A stretch of 64,000 nucleotides of DNA from ZC4RG36 sp964652205 (GTDB lineage: Bacteria; Chloroflexota; Anaerolineae; Aggregatilineales; Phototrophicaceae). The stretch lies in contig CAZZAO010000007.1 in assembly GCA_964652205.1 (NCBI GenBank), positions 13,484-77,483 of the forward strand, given 5' to 3'. Positions 17,135 to 25,184 of this stretch are shown piece by piece. The position numbers and the translations under genes were made by a program. Within the stretch, counting starts at the first letter, position 1. The number at the start of each line of letters is the position of its first letter. Below the pieces are notes generated by a model that was not told the DNA's origin, did no database searches, and saw only the letters and a program-made list of their open reading frames with translations.

Positions 17135-17206
17135 GGCCCCGTAGCGCAGCGGTAGCGCAAGTGCCTTTTAAGCACCTGGTCGCTGGTTCGAATCCAGCCG
17201 GGGTCA
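17135..17206 (+). tRNA. tRNA-Lys (anticodon TTT)
   Basis: A 72-base cloverleaf: acceptor GGCCCCG/CGGGGTC with one G-T pair, D arm GCGC-GCGC, anticodon loop CTTTTAA, and T arm GCTGG-TTCGAAT-CCAGC, with discriminator A and no encoded CCA. The top anticodon-stem pair is an A-C mismatch, which is minor. Promoter and terminator are both visible. Confidence 0.93.
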
Positions 17207-17217
17207 CATCTCACCTC

Positions 17218-17249
17218 AAGCGCCCATCCGACACCGGATGGGCGCTTTT
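17218..17249 (+). terminator. Rho-independent terminator of tRNA-Lys
   Basis: A 13-base perfect stem (AAGCGCCCATCCG with its complement) around an ACAC loop, followed by TT. It lies 12 bases after the tRNA. Confidence 0.85.
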
Positions 17250-17258
17250 GTGTTCAGG

Positions 17259-17645
17259 CTATGCGCCGCGTGGCTGCATGTACCACTCGCAGAAATCGAG
17301 GCAGCGCCCGTTATCGTCGAACTGAAGGACGAACAGATTGTCGTACTGGCGCTCAATTGTTTTGCCGTCGGCCTTGAAATAGCGCGTCCGCCCGTGCGCG
17401 ACGGCGCTGCTGTCTTCGACGGCCAGCGGGGTGTACTCCGCCTCGAACGATCCCGGTTGGTCGCGGTTTTCCGGGTCGGTCCAGGCCGCGACGATGGCCT
17501 CGCGCCCACGAATCGGCTGATCGTAGGGATTGTAACGGTAGCCCGCGTCCTCGCTGAACAACGCGCTGATCGCAGTCGGGTCGTAAGACTTCCACGCGCT
17601 GACGTAGTCTCTGAGCCATTGGGCGACGGTGGTACGGTCAATCAT
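17259..17645 (-). CDS. SnoaL/NTF2-like protein
   Basis: About 128 residues with the cone-shaped SnoaL/NTF2-like pattern: WLRDYVSAWKSYDPTAISAL, FSEDAGYRYNPYDQPIRGRE, then strands with FKADGKTIERQYDNLFVLQF. I chose the ATG at 17645 because GGAGT lies 7 bases before it. The family includes isomerases, hydrolases and binding proteins, so a reaction cannot be assigned. It is a single gene between tRNA-Lys and an alpha/beta hydrolase on the same strand. Confidence 0.8.
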   Translation of the reverse strand: MIDRTTVAQWLRDYVSAWKSYDPTAISALFSEDAGYRYNPYDQPIRGREAIVAAWTDPENRDQPGSFEAEYTPLAVEDSSAVAHGRTRYFKADGKTIERQYDNLFVLQFDDNGRCLDFCEWYMQPRGA

Positions 17646-17714
17646 CAGAGTGACTCCTTGCTGAAATTTCGACTGCAAAGAGTCTATCATGCGCGGGGTG
17701 GGAAAATATCCGAT

Positions 17715-18536
17715 TCATGCGCCGCGCAAAAAATCGAGCACGACGCGGTTGAACTCGTCAGGATGTTCGAGGTTCGCCAGATGCGCGCCGCCCTCGATGA
17801 TATATTTCTGCGCGCCGCGAATGCCCGCTGCCATGACGTCGGCGGCGCGGACGATTTCCGGGTCGTCGAGCGCTCCCGCCAGCACCAGCGTCGGCACGCT
17901 GATCTCATGAAGTCGCCCCGCTGCCGGGGGATCGAGCGGGTCGAGCGGCTGTGAGTCGCCCCGGTAGAACGTGCCTTCGGTCACAGGGCGGCGGTTCATG
18001 TCGGTCACGCGGGCGCGCACGGCAGCATCGACCTGTTCAGGCTGGCGGAACGGGCCATCGACCCAGATGCGATTTTGCAGCGCCAGCGCGCGCTCGATGT
18101 CGCCCTGCTGCATCGCGCTGATCATGTCCTGCACGATGGACGGCATCGCGCCGTTGAACTGAAAGCCGCTCGGCGTGGCCGAAAACGGGATCAACGCCCA
18201 GACCTTTTCGGGATGGTCGAGGGTGAAATCAACCGCTGTCGAGCCGCTCATCGAACAGCCGAGCAGCGCCGCCTGCTCGACGCTGAGTGCCTGAAGCAGC
18301 TCATCGAGATCGGCGCGGCGCGAAACCGGGCCGCTGACCGGGTCGGACTTGCCATAGCCGCGTAGATCGTAGCGAATGACATCGTACTCACGGGCGAAGG
18401 CGTCCCATTGATCGTCCCACTGCCGCCGGTCGCAGAGGCCCGCGTGGCTGAGGACGAGCGTCCGGCCTTCGCCTGCGCGCTCGTAGTAGAGCCTGCCGCC
18501 GCTGATGCTGGCATAGTCGCTGGTTGTCTGAGTCAT
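17715..18536 (-). CDS. Alpha/beta-fold hydrolase
   Basis: The 273-residue protein has LVLSHAGLCDRRQWDDQ (oxyanion region), DLRGYGKSDP, nucleophile elbow GCSMSGSTA, acid loop VLAGALDDPEI and catalytic His in EGGAHLANLEHP. These are the hallmarks of the haloperoxidase/esterase group, so it probably hydrolyses an ester or lactone. I chose the ATG at 18536, preceded by AAGGAAA. The longer frame upstream is unrelated. It lies 69 bases before the SnoaL-like gene on the same strand. Confidence 0.85.
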   Translation of the reverse strand: MTQTTSDYASISGGRLYYERAGEGRTLVLSHAGLCDRRQWDDQWDAFAREYDVIRYDLRGYGKSDPVSGPVSRRADLDELLQALSVEQAALLGCSMSGSTAVDFTLDHPEKVWALIPFSATPSGFQFNGAMPSIVQDMISAMQQGDIERALALQNRIWVDGPFRQPEQVDAAVRARVTDMNRRPVTEGTFYRGDSQPLDPLDPPAAGRLHEISVPTLVLAGALDDPEIVRAADVMAAGIRGAQKYIIEGGAHLANLEHPDEFNRVVLDFLRGA

Positions 18537-18704
18537 CGTCAGTTTCCTTTCGCATTCAATCCGCCTATCCCTTGATGATAAACTGACTCGCTGACATCCT
18601 GTATCACTCAAGGATAAACTTGACACCGTGGTAACTTTGAATTGAGTGGAGTTTTGGCGCGAGTATGATGCATCATCCCTCTGCGGAAGGCATCGCTTTA
18701 TCTT

Positions 18705-18748
18705 TCTCCCCTCTCTCATCGGGCGAGTGAGCCTCACCAGGGGCGAAG
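18705..18748. repeat. GC-rich dispersed palindromic repeat, mosaic copy
   Basis: This intergenic copy starts like the main family (TTTCTCCCCTCTC) and ends like the second variant (on the minus strand CCCCTGGTGAGGCTC, compare 63960-63973). It lies 40 bases after the stop of the DinB-like gene. Confidence 0.5.
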
Positions 18749-18785
18749 GCGGCGGGCGCGGACAATCGCGCCCCGGCGTCTGACG

Positions 18786-19292
18786 TCACTCCGGTCGGTA
18801 GGGGGCTTCGATGCCGATGTCGCCGACAAACTCCGACAGGCCACTATCGCCGAGCATCTGCCGGATCGCCATCGCTTCGCCGAGGTGATACCAGTAGTGA
18901 AAGCAGACCCGGTGAAGCATCGTGCCGAGACTTTCGGGATGGGTTTTACCGTTGACGACCAGATATGTGGACAGCGTCGCGGTCGTCAGCGAGTCGAGGT
19001 ACGGGTCGGCGGCCTGCGTGACCGTCTGCCACGCCGCCCACATCGCATCGAGCGGCGGCGTGCTGGCGGGCATGTCCCAGCCGACGAGCGGCTGAAGCTG
19101 CGGCGCGACGTCCACGCCCTGCGCGCGAATCATCCAGTAGGTGTTTTCCTGAAAGGCCAGATGGCCGATGATCCAACTGATGCTGTTCATCGGCATGAAA
19201 CGGCGGCGCGCCTGCTCGTCGCTGAGGCCCGCCAGCCCGCGCTGAAGCTCGCTGCGGGTGAAGCGCAGTTGCTCGACCATTGGATGAGGCAT
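18786..19292 (-). CDS. DinB-family putative metal-dependent enzyme
   Basis: About 168 residues forming the DinB/YfiT four-helix pattern. Candidate metal-binding His residues are in WIIGHLAFQENTYW and HRVCFHYWYHLGEAMAIRQ. DinB-like proteins include thiol-dependent transferases and hydrolases, and the substrate is unknown. The ATG at 19292 is preceded by GGAG. The longer upstream frame has no support. No signal peptide. Confidence 0.82.
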   Translation of the reverse strand: MPHPMVEQLRFTRSELQRGLAGLSDEQARRRFMPMNSISWIIGHLAFQENTYWMIRAQGVDVAPQLQPLVGWDMPASTPPLDAMWAAWQTVTQAADPYLDSLTTATLSTYLVVNGKTHPESLGTMLHRVCFHYWYHLGEAMAIRQMLGDSGLSEFVGDIGIEAPYRPE

Positions 19293-19584
19293 AAGGAAAC
19301 TCCTTGAAGAATAGAACCGGAAAGCCCGGAGGGCTGCTCGCAGCTTTGTCCGCGAATGGCGGCATTCATGATAGAAATTATCGGCTTTGGGCCGCGTCGT
19401 CCTATCCAGATCTTGCGCCATTTACTGGCTCCGGTCTTAGACGGGGCGGCATGAGAAACCGCCTTGGCTGCCTTGCCCCTGGCAATGGCGTCACGCTGAC
19501 CCACTACGGCGAGGCGGTCGAGATCAAAGCGCCGACAGGAGTTACAGACTGAGGTACACTCGGCCCCTGAGTGAAGGAGCAGGA

Positions 19585-20556
19585 ATGGTGAGCGACAACT
19601 TTTCTTCGGTCACGGTCGTTGGCTGCGGCGTGATCGGCCTGAGCAGCGGCATCCGCCTGCTCGAAGCGGGCTACCCGGTGACGATTGTGGCGCGCGATCT
19701 GCCGCCCGCGACGACCTCGAACGCGGCGGCGGCAATCTGGTACATCTATGCCGTCCGCCCGCTCGACCGCGCCCGACAGTGGGCGCTGGCATCGCTCGAC
19801 ATCTATCGCGGCCTGTATGACGTAGCCGACAGCGGCATCTCAAAGGTCATTATTCGTGACGTCTCGATCACCACGACTTCTAAATTGTGGTGGCAGGGAC
19901 TGATCGACGAAGTTGAGTCGGTGCCGCTGGACGAACTGCCGGATGGCTGCGCGCAGGGCTACGACATTACCATTCCACTGATCGAGACACCCGTCTATAT
20001 GCCCTATCTTGTCGGGCGGTTTCAGACCCTCGGTGGCCGTATCGAGCAGCGGGCGCTGACCTCGCTCGACGAGTTGTACGAGGATGGCCGTTTGATCGTC
20101 AATTGCAGCGGCGCATGGGCGCGTGACCTCGCTGGCGATCCTGAGGTCTATCCGATTCAGGGCCAGCTCGTATACGTCGATGCGCCAGCCATGACGCGCG
20201 GCTACATGGACGAGCATCATCCGACGCAGCCGACTTACATCATTCCGCGCCATGACGCACTGGTTCTCGGCGGGACATCTTACGCCGGACGCTGGTCAGT
20301 GGAGCCGGATGCCAGCGAAGCCGCGCAGATTGTCGCTCGCTGTGCCGACGTCGAGCCATCGTTGCGCGGCGCGCGGATCGTCGGTCAATCGGTCGGGCTG
20401 CGACCGGGGCGCAAGGCCGTGCGGCTGGCGTTCGAGCAGGCCACGCCGTCCTGCGCCGTCATCCACAATTACGGGCATGGCGGCGCCGGGTTTACGCTCT
20501 CGTGGGGCTGCGCGGACGAGGTTGTGGAAATCGCCAGGGGAAGGACTGAGGACTGA
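19585..20556 (+). CDS. D-amino-acid oxidase-like FAD enzyme
   Basis: The 323-residue protein begins with a FAD-binding Rossmann motif (VTVVGCGVIGLSSGIRLLEA). The C-terminal region is typical of D-amino-acid oxidases (VGLRPGRKAVRLAFE, HNYGHGGAGFTLSWGCA). It should oxidise D-amino acids to 2-oxo acids, ammonia and peroxide. AGGAG precedes the ATG. The last residues (RTED) and the stop codon are written by the heptamer repeat at 20541-20570. The M19 dipeptidase encoded just beyond on the other strand could supply D-residues, which is inference. Confidence 0.88.
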   Translation: MVSDNFSSVTVVGCGVIGLSSGIRLLEAGYPVTIVARDLPPATTSNAAAAIWYIYAVRPLDRARQWALASLDIYRGLYDVADSGISKVIIRDVSITTTSKLWWQGLIDEVESVPLDELPDGCAQGYDITIPLIETPVYMPYLVGRFQTLGGRIEQRALTSLDELYEDGRLIVNCSGAWARDLAGDPEVYPIQGQLVYVDAPAMTRGYMDEHHPTQPTYIIPRHDALVLGGTSYAGRWSVEPDASEAAQIVARCADVEPSLRGARIVGQSVGLRPGRKAVRLAFEQATPSCAVIHNYGHGGAGFTLSWGCADEVVEIARGRTED

Positions 20557-20620
20557 GGACTGAGCAAAAGATAAAATGACGGTCTTAGCCTTTTGCCTCA
20601 GTCCTCAGTCCTCAGTCCTT
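20541..20620. repeat. Inverted pair of AGGACTG heptamer arrays forming a long stem-loop
   Basis: Left arm 20541-20570 carries three heptamers followed by AGCAAAAG. Right arm 20590-20620 is nearly its exact reverse complement. The roughly 30-base stem closes an 18-20 base loop between two convergent genes and could act as a bidirectional terminator. The left arm also encodes the end of the oxidase. Confidence 0.8.
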
Positions 20621-20621
20621 A

Positions 20622-21434
20622 CTAGACCAGCTCGAAACGGGCGAGGTGGGTCAGGGTGCGGTCGAGCAGGCCGCGCTTCTCCGGCCTGGTCGTCTTGAGG
20701 CGGACGAGGAACGGCACTTCGCCGCGAATTTGCAGGTCTTCGTACATGGCCGAATCGGGGTCGGTCGGTTCGGCGATGGTCAGGCGGCTGTTCTCAACCA
20801 CGATGTCGGCAGTGCGCGTGCCGCTGATCGGCGTGCCGCGTTCGGCGATCACGCCGGTCAGCGCCTGATAGCGATGAACGCCATCGTCCAGATCATGAAC
20901 CATCGCAATCACCTGCTCGACGCCGGTCACGCCGTTCTCGTGGGTGCTGTTTTCCGGCGTAGTCGGGATGCGCCATTCACGCGGCGTCTCGTCCGAGGTT
21001 ACGGCAGGGTAGCGCGGACGGGTAATGTTGACGCCGCGCCCTCGCGCCTTGCGGCCATCGGGCAGGTCGCGGCCCCCCATGCGCGGGCCGTTGAGGTCGA
21101 AATGCTCGGCCTTCAGCCGCTCAACCACCGGGTCGATGTCCGGCACAGCCAGCGCGTAACCGGCAAACCCCTGCCCGGCATTGAAGCAGTAGAGCCAGTG
21201 CTGGTTGTGGTCTTCGTGGCGGACGCGGATTTCGCTAACGTCGGTCGGCGAGACCAGCTCGATGTACGGCCCCTGCGCCAGCGGTACGAGGCAGTTGTGG
21301 GTGTGGCCGTCAGGATGCGTGCCGCCGATGATCGTCCTGAAGCCCAGCGCATTGTAGTCGCGCGCGGCCACGTCGCGGTCGAGGACGGCCACGATGATAT
21401 GATCGACGCGAATAGAGACGGGCGTGGTAATCAT
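20622..21434 (-). CDS. VOC/glyoxalase-superfamily protein
   Basis: The 270-residue protein starts with a VOC-type beta-alpha module (RVDHIIVAVLDRDVAARDYN then TIIGGTHPDGHTHNCLVPLA). The first half resembles the glyoxalase-like family used for ring-cleavage-type or isomerase enzymes. A second, weaker module lies at about 165-255 (GVEQVIAMVHDLDDGVHRYQ). Metal ligands are not certain. It is last in the minus-strand run behind the M19 dipeptidase, 38 bases away. Confidence 0.75.
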   Translation of the reverse strand: MITTPVSIRVDHIIVAVLDRDVAARDYNALGFRTIIGGTHPDGHTHNCLVPLAQGPYIELVSPTDVSEIRVRHEDHNQHWLYCFNAGQGFAGYALAVPDIDPVVERLKAEHFDLNGPRMGGRDLPDGRKARGRGVNITRPRYPAVTSDETPREWRIPTTPENSTHENGVTGVEQVIAMVHDLDDGVHRYQALTGVIAERGTPISGTRTADIVVENSRLTIAEPTDPDSAMYEDLQIRGEVPFLVRLKTTRPEKRGLLDRTLTHLARFELV

Positions 21435-21472
21435 ACTTTTCTTACACTCCTTATCGGCTGGCGGCCCTGCCG

Positions 21473-22558
21473 TCAGGCTTTGAACACAGTTTCAAACACG
21501 CGCAGATAGTTTTCGCCCAGCAGCTTGAGGATGGTACGGTCACTGTGGCCGCGCCGGGCGAGTTCTTCGGTGAGCGCTGGCAGCCTCGACATATCTTCGA
21601 GGCCGACTGGCGCGCGTTCCTGACTGTAGAAATCACTGCCGATTGCGGCGTAGTCGTCGCCGACGTGTTCGATGATGGCCTCGATCTCGTCGGCGATGGT
21701 CGCTACGTCGGCCTGATTCCAGAAGATGACACCGGCCAGCCCGCCCGTGGCGGCGATGGCTTGCAGTTTGCTCTGGCCGCGCTGCGGGTCAACTTCCAGC
21801 ATTCCGGCTTTGTAGCCGGGGCTGCCCGCGCGGATATTGGTATGCGAGATGATGACCGGCGCGGTCGATAGTTCCAGCACTTCCCAGACGCCGACATCGT
21901 TCAGGTGCGCCAGATCGACGACGATCCCCAGTTCGTTCATCCGTTTGACCGCCTGCCGTCCGAGCGCCGTCAGCCCGCCGGTCTGGACATGCATCTGCGT
22001 CCCATCGGCCAGAAAATTGCGGCGGCTGTGCGTCAGCGAGACCATCCGCAGGCCGAGCTTATAAAAAACGTCGATCAGGTTCAGGTCGCGGCCCCACGGC
22101 TCTGCGCCCTCGAAGCTCAGGAGCAGGGCAGTTTTACCGGCGGCCTTCGCGCGGCGGATGTCGGCAGCCGTCGTGGCCTGAACGGCGGCATCCGGGTTGG
22201 CGTCGATCTCGCGGTGGAAGGCAGCGACCATGTCGAGCGCCCGTTCGAGCGAGCGCGACAGGTGCGTTTCATCGATGAAGATCGCCATCACCTGCGTCGT
22301 CAGCCCGCCTTCACGGAAGCGCGGCAGGTCATACTGGCCGATGCATTGAAACCAGAGCGCATACGGCGAGAGCTGATAGGGCGTCGTCGGCTGATCTGCC
22401 CCGGCATTCGGCGGCGTCCAGTCCTTCGGCGCGGGAATTTGCGGGCGGTCAGCCAGCGTCATCCGGCCATCGGCCAGCGCGTTGAGGATGTCCGAATGGC
22501 CGTCGATGATGATCGCCCGCTGATGCAGCGCGCGGGCGCGCGCGTGAGAATCTGACAC
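21473..22558 (-). CDS. Membrane dipeptidase (peptidase family M19)
   Basis: The 361-residue protein has the M19 zinc-site landmarks: IIIDGHSDILNAL (HxD), Glu in LLSFEGAEPWG, GLRMVSLTHSRRNFLADG, VDLAHLNDVG and PVIISHTNIRAGSPG, plus IGSDFYSQE. M19 enzymes cleave dipeptides, including ones with a C-terminal D-residue. There is no clear signal peptide. Start is GTG with GGAAAG upstream. It is downstream of two M14 peptidases and an oligopeptide-type transporter, and probably does the final peptide step. Confidence 0.9.
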   Translation of the reverse strand: MSDSHARARALHQRAIIIDGHSDILNALADGRMTLADRPQIPAPKDWTPPNAGADQPTTPYQLSPYALWFQCIGQYDLPRFREGGLTTQVMAIFIDETHLSRSLERALDMVAAFHREIDANPDAAVQATTAADIRRAKAAGKTALLLSFEGAEPWGRDLNLIDVFYKLGLRMVSLTHSRRNFLADGTQMHVQTGGLTALGRQAVKRMNELGIVVDLAHLNDVGVWEVLELSTAPVIISHTNIRAGSPGYKAGMLEVDPQRGQSKLQAIAATGGLAGVIFWNQADVATIADEIEAIIEHVGDDYAAIGSDFYSQERAPVGLEDMSRLPALTEELARRGHSDRTILKLLGENYLRVFETVFKA

Positions 22559-22573
22559 AATCTTTCCTTCATA

Positions 22574-22656
22574 GCCTCACCCCGCTTCTTCGCGGCCTTC
22601 GGCTTCCATCGAATGGACAGGCTTCGACGCGCTTCATCCGCCAGAAGGGGGTGAGG
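22574..22656. repeat. Dispersed GC-rich palindromic repeat, long variant
   Basis: The ends (GCCTCACCCCGCTTCTT and AGAAGGGGGTGAGGG) are inverted. The spacer of about 50 bases is longer than in other copies. It lies between the M14 and M19 genes. Confidence 0.55.
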
Positions 22657-22662
22657 GAGCCT

Positions 22663-25098
22663 CTATACTGTGACCGTCTCGACTTCCCCTGCGCCGCTCA
22701 GGAAGGCGGCATTCGTCACCAGCTTGAAGCTGTACGGCCAGAAGCCGCGGAAACCGGGGCGAACGCCGACGACCGTCGCCAGCCCTTTGCCGACCGACTG
22801 CGCCGCGACCGCAACTCCCTGCTCGCGCTCGTCGAATAGTTCCGTGTGGATGAGGTAAAGCTGCCCTTCTTCAACGTCGGCGGAGTGATACAGCGCGACG
22901 GCTTGCGCTTTCGGCCCGGCCTTAAAGACCGGCCCGCTGATTTTGTTCGACATGGTTTCGGTGTCGTACATCGTTGGGACAATTTTCGGCTGCCACTGAC
23001 CGTGCGCGTCGTAAGAGCCGCGCAGTCCGTACACCAGCGGGTTTTCTGGCCGGGTGATGCGCAGGTTGATGCGCGCCGAGCCGAGGCTGTGGTGGAGCAC
23101 GCTGATATCGACCATATTGAGGTATTCGGGGCTGGCGAGCAGTCCGCCGCCGGTGCCGAAACCGAGATACGAGCCACCGCCTTCGACGAAGCTGCGGATG
23201 GTCTTCAACCCGGCAGCCCCGATGCCGCGCGGCGTCCCCGGCATGTCCCAGGCGTCGTTGCTGCGCCGGTTGTTCAGGTGCCAGCCTTCGACCACGTCGC
23301 CAGCGACGCCTTCCGGCACGATCAGCAGATCGCCGCGCGCGAGGATTTCCGGCGTGACCGCTTCCGCTTCGAGCAGCGACAGCTCGAAGCCGTAGTTTTC
23401 CAGCCCCCACCAGATGTCCCCTATCGGCGACGACGTCGGGCGGTCAACTCCCTGACCGACGTACAGGTTGATGCCCGGCCTGCGCAGCACGCGGGCCTGC
23501 GCTTTCGTGCCGGACGACAGCGCGACCGCTTCGACCGGGAGACCTGCCGCGACGGCTCTGAGCGTCCGCGCGGGGACGCCAGCGACGACGAACGTGCCGA
23601 TGTCGAGCATGGCTTCGGCGGTCGTCAGCGGCGCGGCCAGCCATGAAATCTGCGCGCCGGTGTGCCAGAGCCGATTAATCAGCCGGACGCCGTCGAGCGT
23701 ATTCGGGATGGCGACGCTGACCAGCTCGCCCGTGGTTGTGCCGCGCAGGTGGAGCGACGGGAAGGCGGGTTCGATCAGCGGGCGCAGCGGCGCGGCTTTC
23801 TCCGCCGCCGTCGATGGACGTGCTTGCAGACCCATCGCGGGCGGCATGGCGACCAGCTTATTCAGTTGGCCGCCGCCGAGCAGCGTCTCGATCAGCGGCG
23901 CGTTGGGCTGCGAGGCTGGCACGATGAAGGCGTCATCGGTTTCGTAGACGGCAACTTCGTGCTGGCGCAGCACCTTGACCAGTTCGTTGAGCGCGCCCAG
24001 TTCCGGTTGCGCTCTGGGGAGCGTGTAGGCGTCCTCACTCAGCAGCGCCGCGACGGCGTTGCTGTAGATCGTGTCGGCAATCGCTTCGGCCTCGCGCCCT
24101 GTGACGTTGAGGACGGCCATCGAGGCGCTGACCTTCTGACCGATGCGGTCTTCCCAGGTCTGCGCGCCCGGCGTGCGCGAACTTTCGGTGATGAGCGACG
24201 GCGTGCCGTGCAGGCTCATCGAGCCGGTGATGTTGCCGGTCGAGATGCGGTGTGGCTCGTCGAGGCGCATACCGAGCATCGGATAGGCGAACATATCTTT
24301 CGGGTAGAAGTTGTAACCGCGCGCCGTCCACGCTTCCTTGATGCCCGCGCCGAGCTTCGAGACGATGTCCTGAATATTTCGCGGCGCGAGGTCGGCGGTC
24401 GCAAGGCCGTCTTCGGGGAACCAGCAGACTTCCGGCGTCGAGACGTAGAGCAGATAAGCGTCCTCGTGCGTGTCGTAGAGCGACAGTGGATGCCAGTCAC
24501 GGAACAGCTTGAGGATGGCGCGACCTTCAGGCTGCGTCAGGTGCAGAAATTCGCGGTTGACGTAGAAACCATAGCGCGTCCCGGCGACTGCGCCATCTTC
24601 AGCCAGCGGCACGCGCTTCCACAGATCGACCGCCATGTCGCGGCCATCGGGATTCATCATCGGCACGACGACGACGATCAGCCTCGACAGGATGTCGAGC
24701 ACGTCGGCGTCGTCGCTCCAGGCCAGCTTCTCGCACAGCTCGACCAGCGCTTCGACATGCGAGGCTTCATGGCCGAACGACTGGCCGATGACTGCGGCGC
24801 TATAACGCAGGTCGGCGGGGGCATCAGGCCGCGTCGAGACGTCGGTCTGGCTGGCGGTCGCGTGCTTGACGGTCGGGCGCTGGCGCTGCGCGGCGATGGT
24901 CGCATGGTAGCTGGCGACCGGCAGCACAGCCGCATCGGCGATGATGACGCTCCAGATGCCGCGCCCTTCAGCGGTCGTGTCGAGCAGTTCCAGCCTGACG
25001 CGCGGGCTGGCCGACAGCGCTTGCAGCTTGCTGATGAAGGCCGCGTAGTCGATCAGTTTTTCGCCAGATGGCTGGATCAGTTCTCTTGCAACGGGCAT
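22663..25098 (-). CDS. M14-family zinc carboxypeptidase-like protein (second of tandem pair)
   Basis: About 811 residues. The M14 zinc site is visible in QSFGHEASHVEALVELCEKL (HxxE-like element) and LYDTHEDAYLLYV (third ligand His). PMMNPDGRDM and the Tyr/Arg region NREFLHLTQPEGRAI lie between. The C-terminal third (GDLLIVPEGVAGDVVEGWHL, GIGAAGLKTIRSFVEGGGSY) looks like a glutamine-amidotransferase/ThuA-like domain. No signal peptide is seen, so it may be cytoplasmic. The ATG at 25098 is used. Close relative of the next gene upstream. Confidence 0.85.
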   Translation of the reverse strand: MPVARELIQPSGEKLIDYAAFISKLQALSASPRVRLELLDTTAEGRGIWSVIIADAAVLPVASYHATIAAQRQRPTVKHATASQTDVSTRPDAPADLRYSAAVIGQSFGHEASHVEALVELCEKLAWSDDADVLDILSRLIVVVVPMMNPDGRDMAVDLWKRVPLAEDGAVAGTRYGFYVNREFLHLTQPEGRAILKLFRDWHPLSLYDTHEDAYLLYVSTPEVCWFPEDGLATADLAPRNIQDIVSKLGAGIKEAWTARGYNFYPKDMFAYPMLGMRLDEPHRISTGNITGSMSLHGTPSLITESSRTPGAQTWEDRIGQKVSASMAVLNVTGREAEAIADTIYSNAVAALLSEDAYTLPRAQPELGALNELVKVLRQHEVAVYETDDAFIVPASQPNAPLIETLLGGGQLNKLVAMPPAMGLQARPSTAAEKAAPLRPLIEPAFPSLHLRGTTTGELVSVAIPNTLDGVRLINRLWHTGAQISWLAAPLTTAEAMLDIGTFVVAGVPARTLRAVAAGLPVEAVALSSGTKAQARVLRRPGINLYVGQGVDRPTSSPIGDIWWGLENYGFELSLLEAEAVTPEILARGDLLIVPEGVAGDVVEGWHLNNRRSNDAWDMPGTPRGIGAAGLKTIRSFVEGGGSYLGFGTGGGLLASPEYLNMVDISVLHHSLGSARINLRITRPENPLVYGLRGSYDAHGQWQPKIVPTMYDTETMSNKISGPVFKAGPKAQAVALYHSADVEEGQLYLIHTELFDEREQGVAVAAQSVGKGLATVVGVRPGFRGFWPYSFKLVTNAAFLSGAGEVETVTV

Positions 25099-25132
25099 CA
25101 ATACGTCCTTTCAAGTGCAGAATCTTTCTCAA

Positions 25133-25184
25133 CTCACACCCCTGTTTTTCTCCCCCTTTCCACCGGAGAGAGAGGGGGTGAGGG
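25133..25184. repeat. Dispersed GC-rich palindromic repeat
   Basis: CTCACACCCC...TCTCCCCCTTTC pairs with GAGAGAGAGGGGGTGAGG. It abuts the stop codon of the upstream M14 gene on the minus strand. Confidence 0.65.

Noticed and set aside
19304..19552. 82-codon frame before the D-amino-acid oxidase
   Set aside because: No ribosome site and composition of non-coding sequence.
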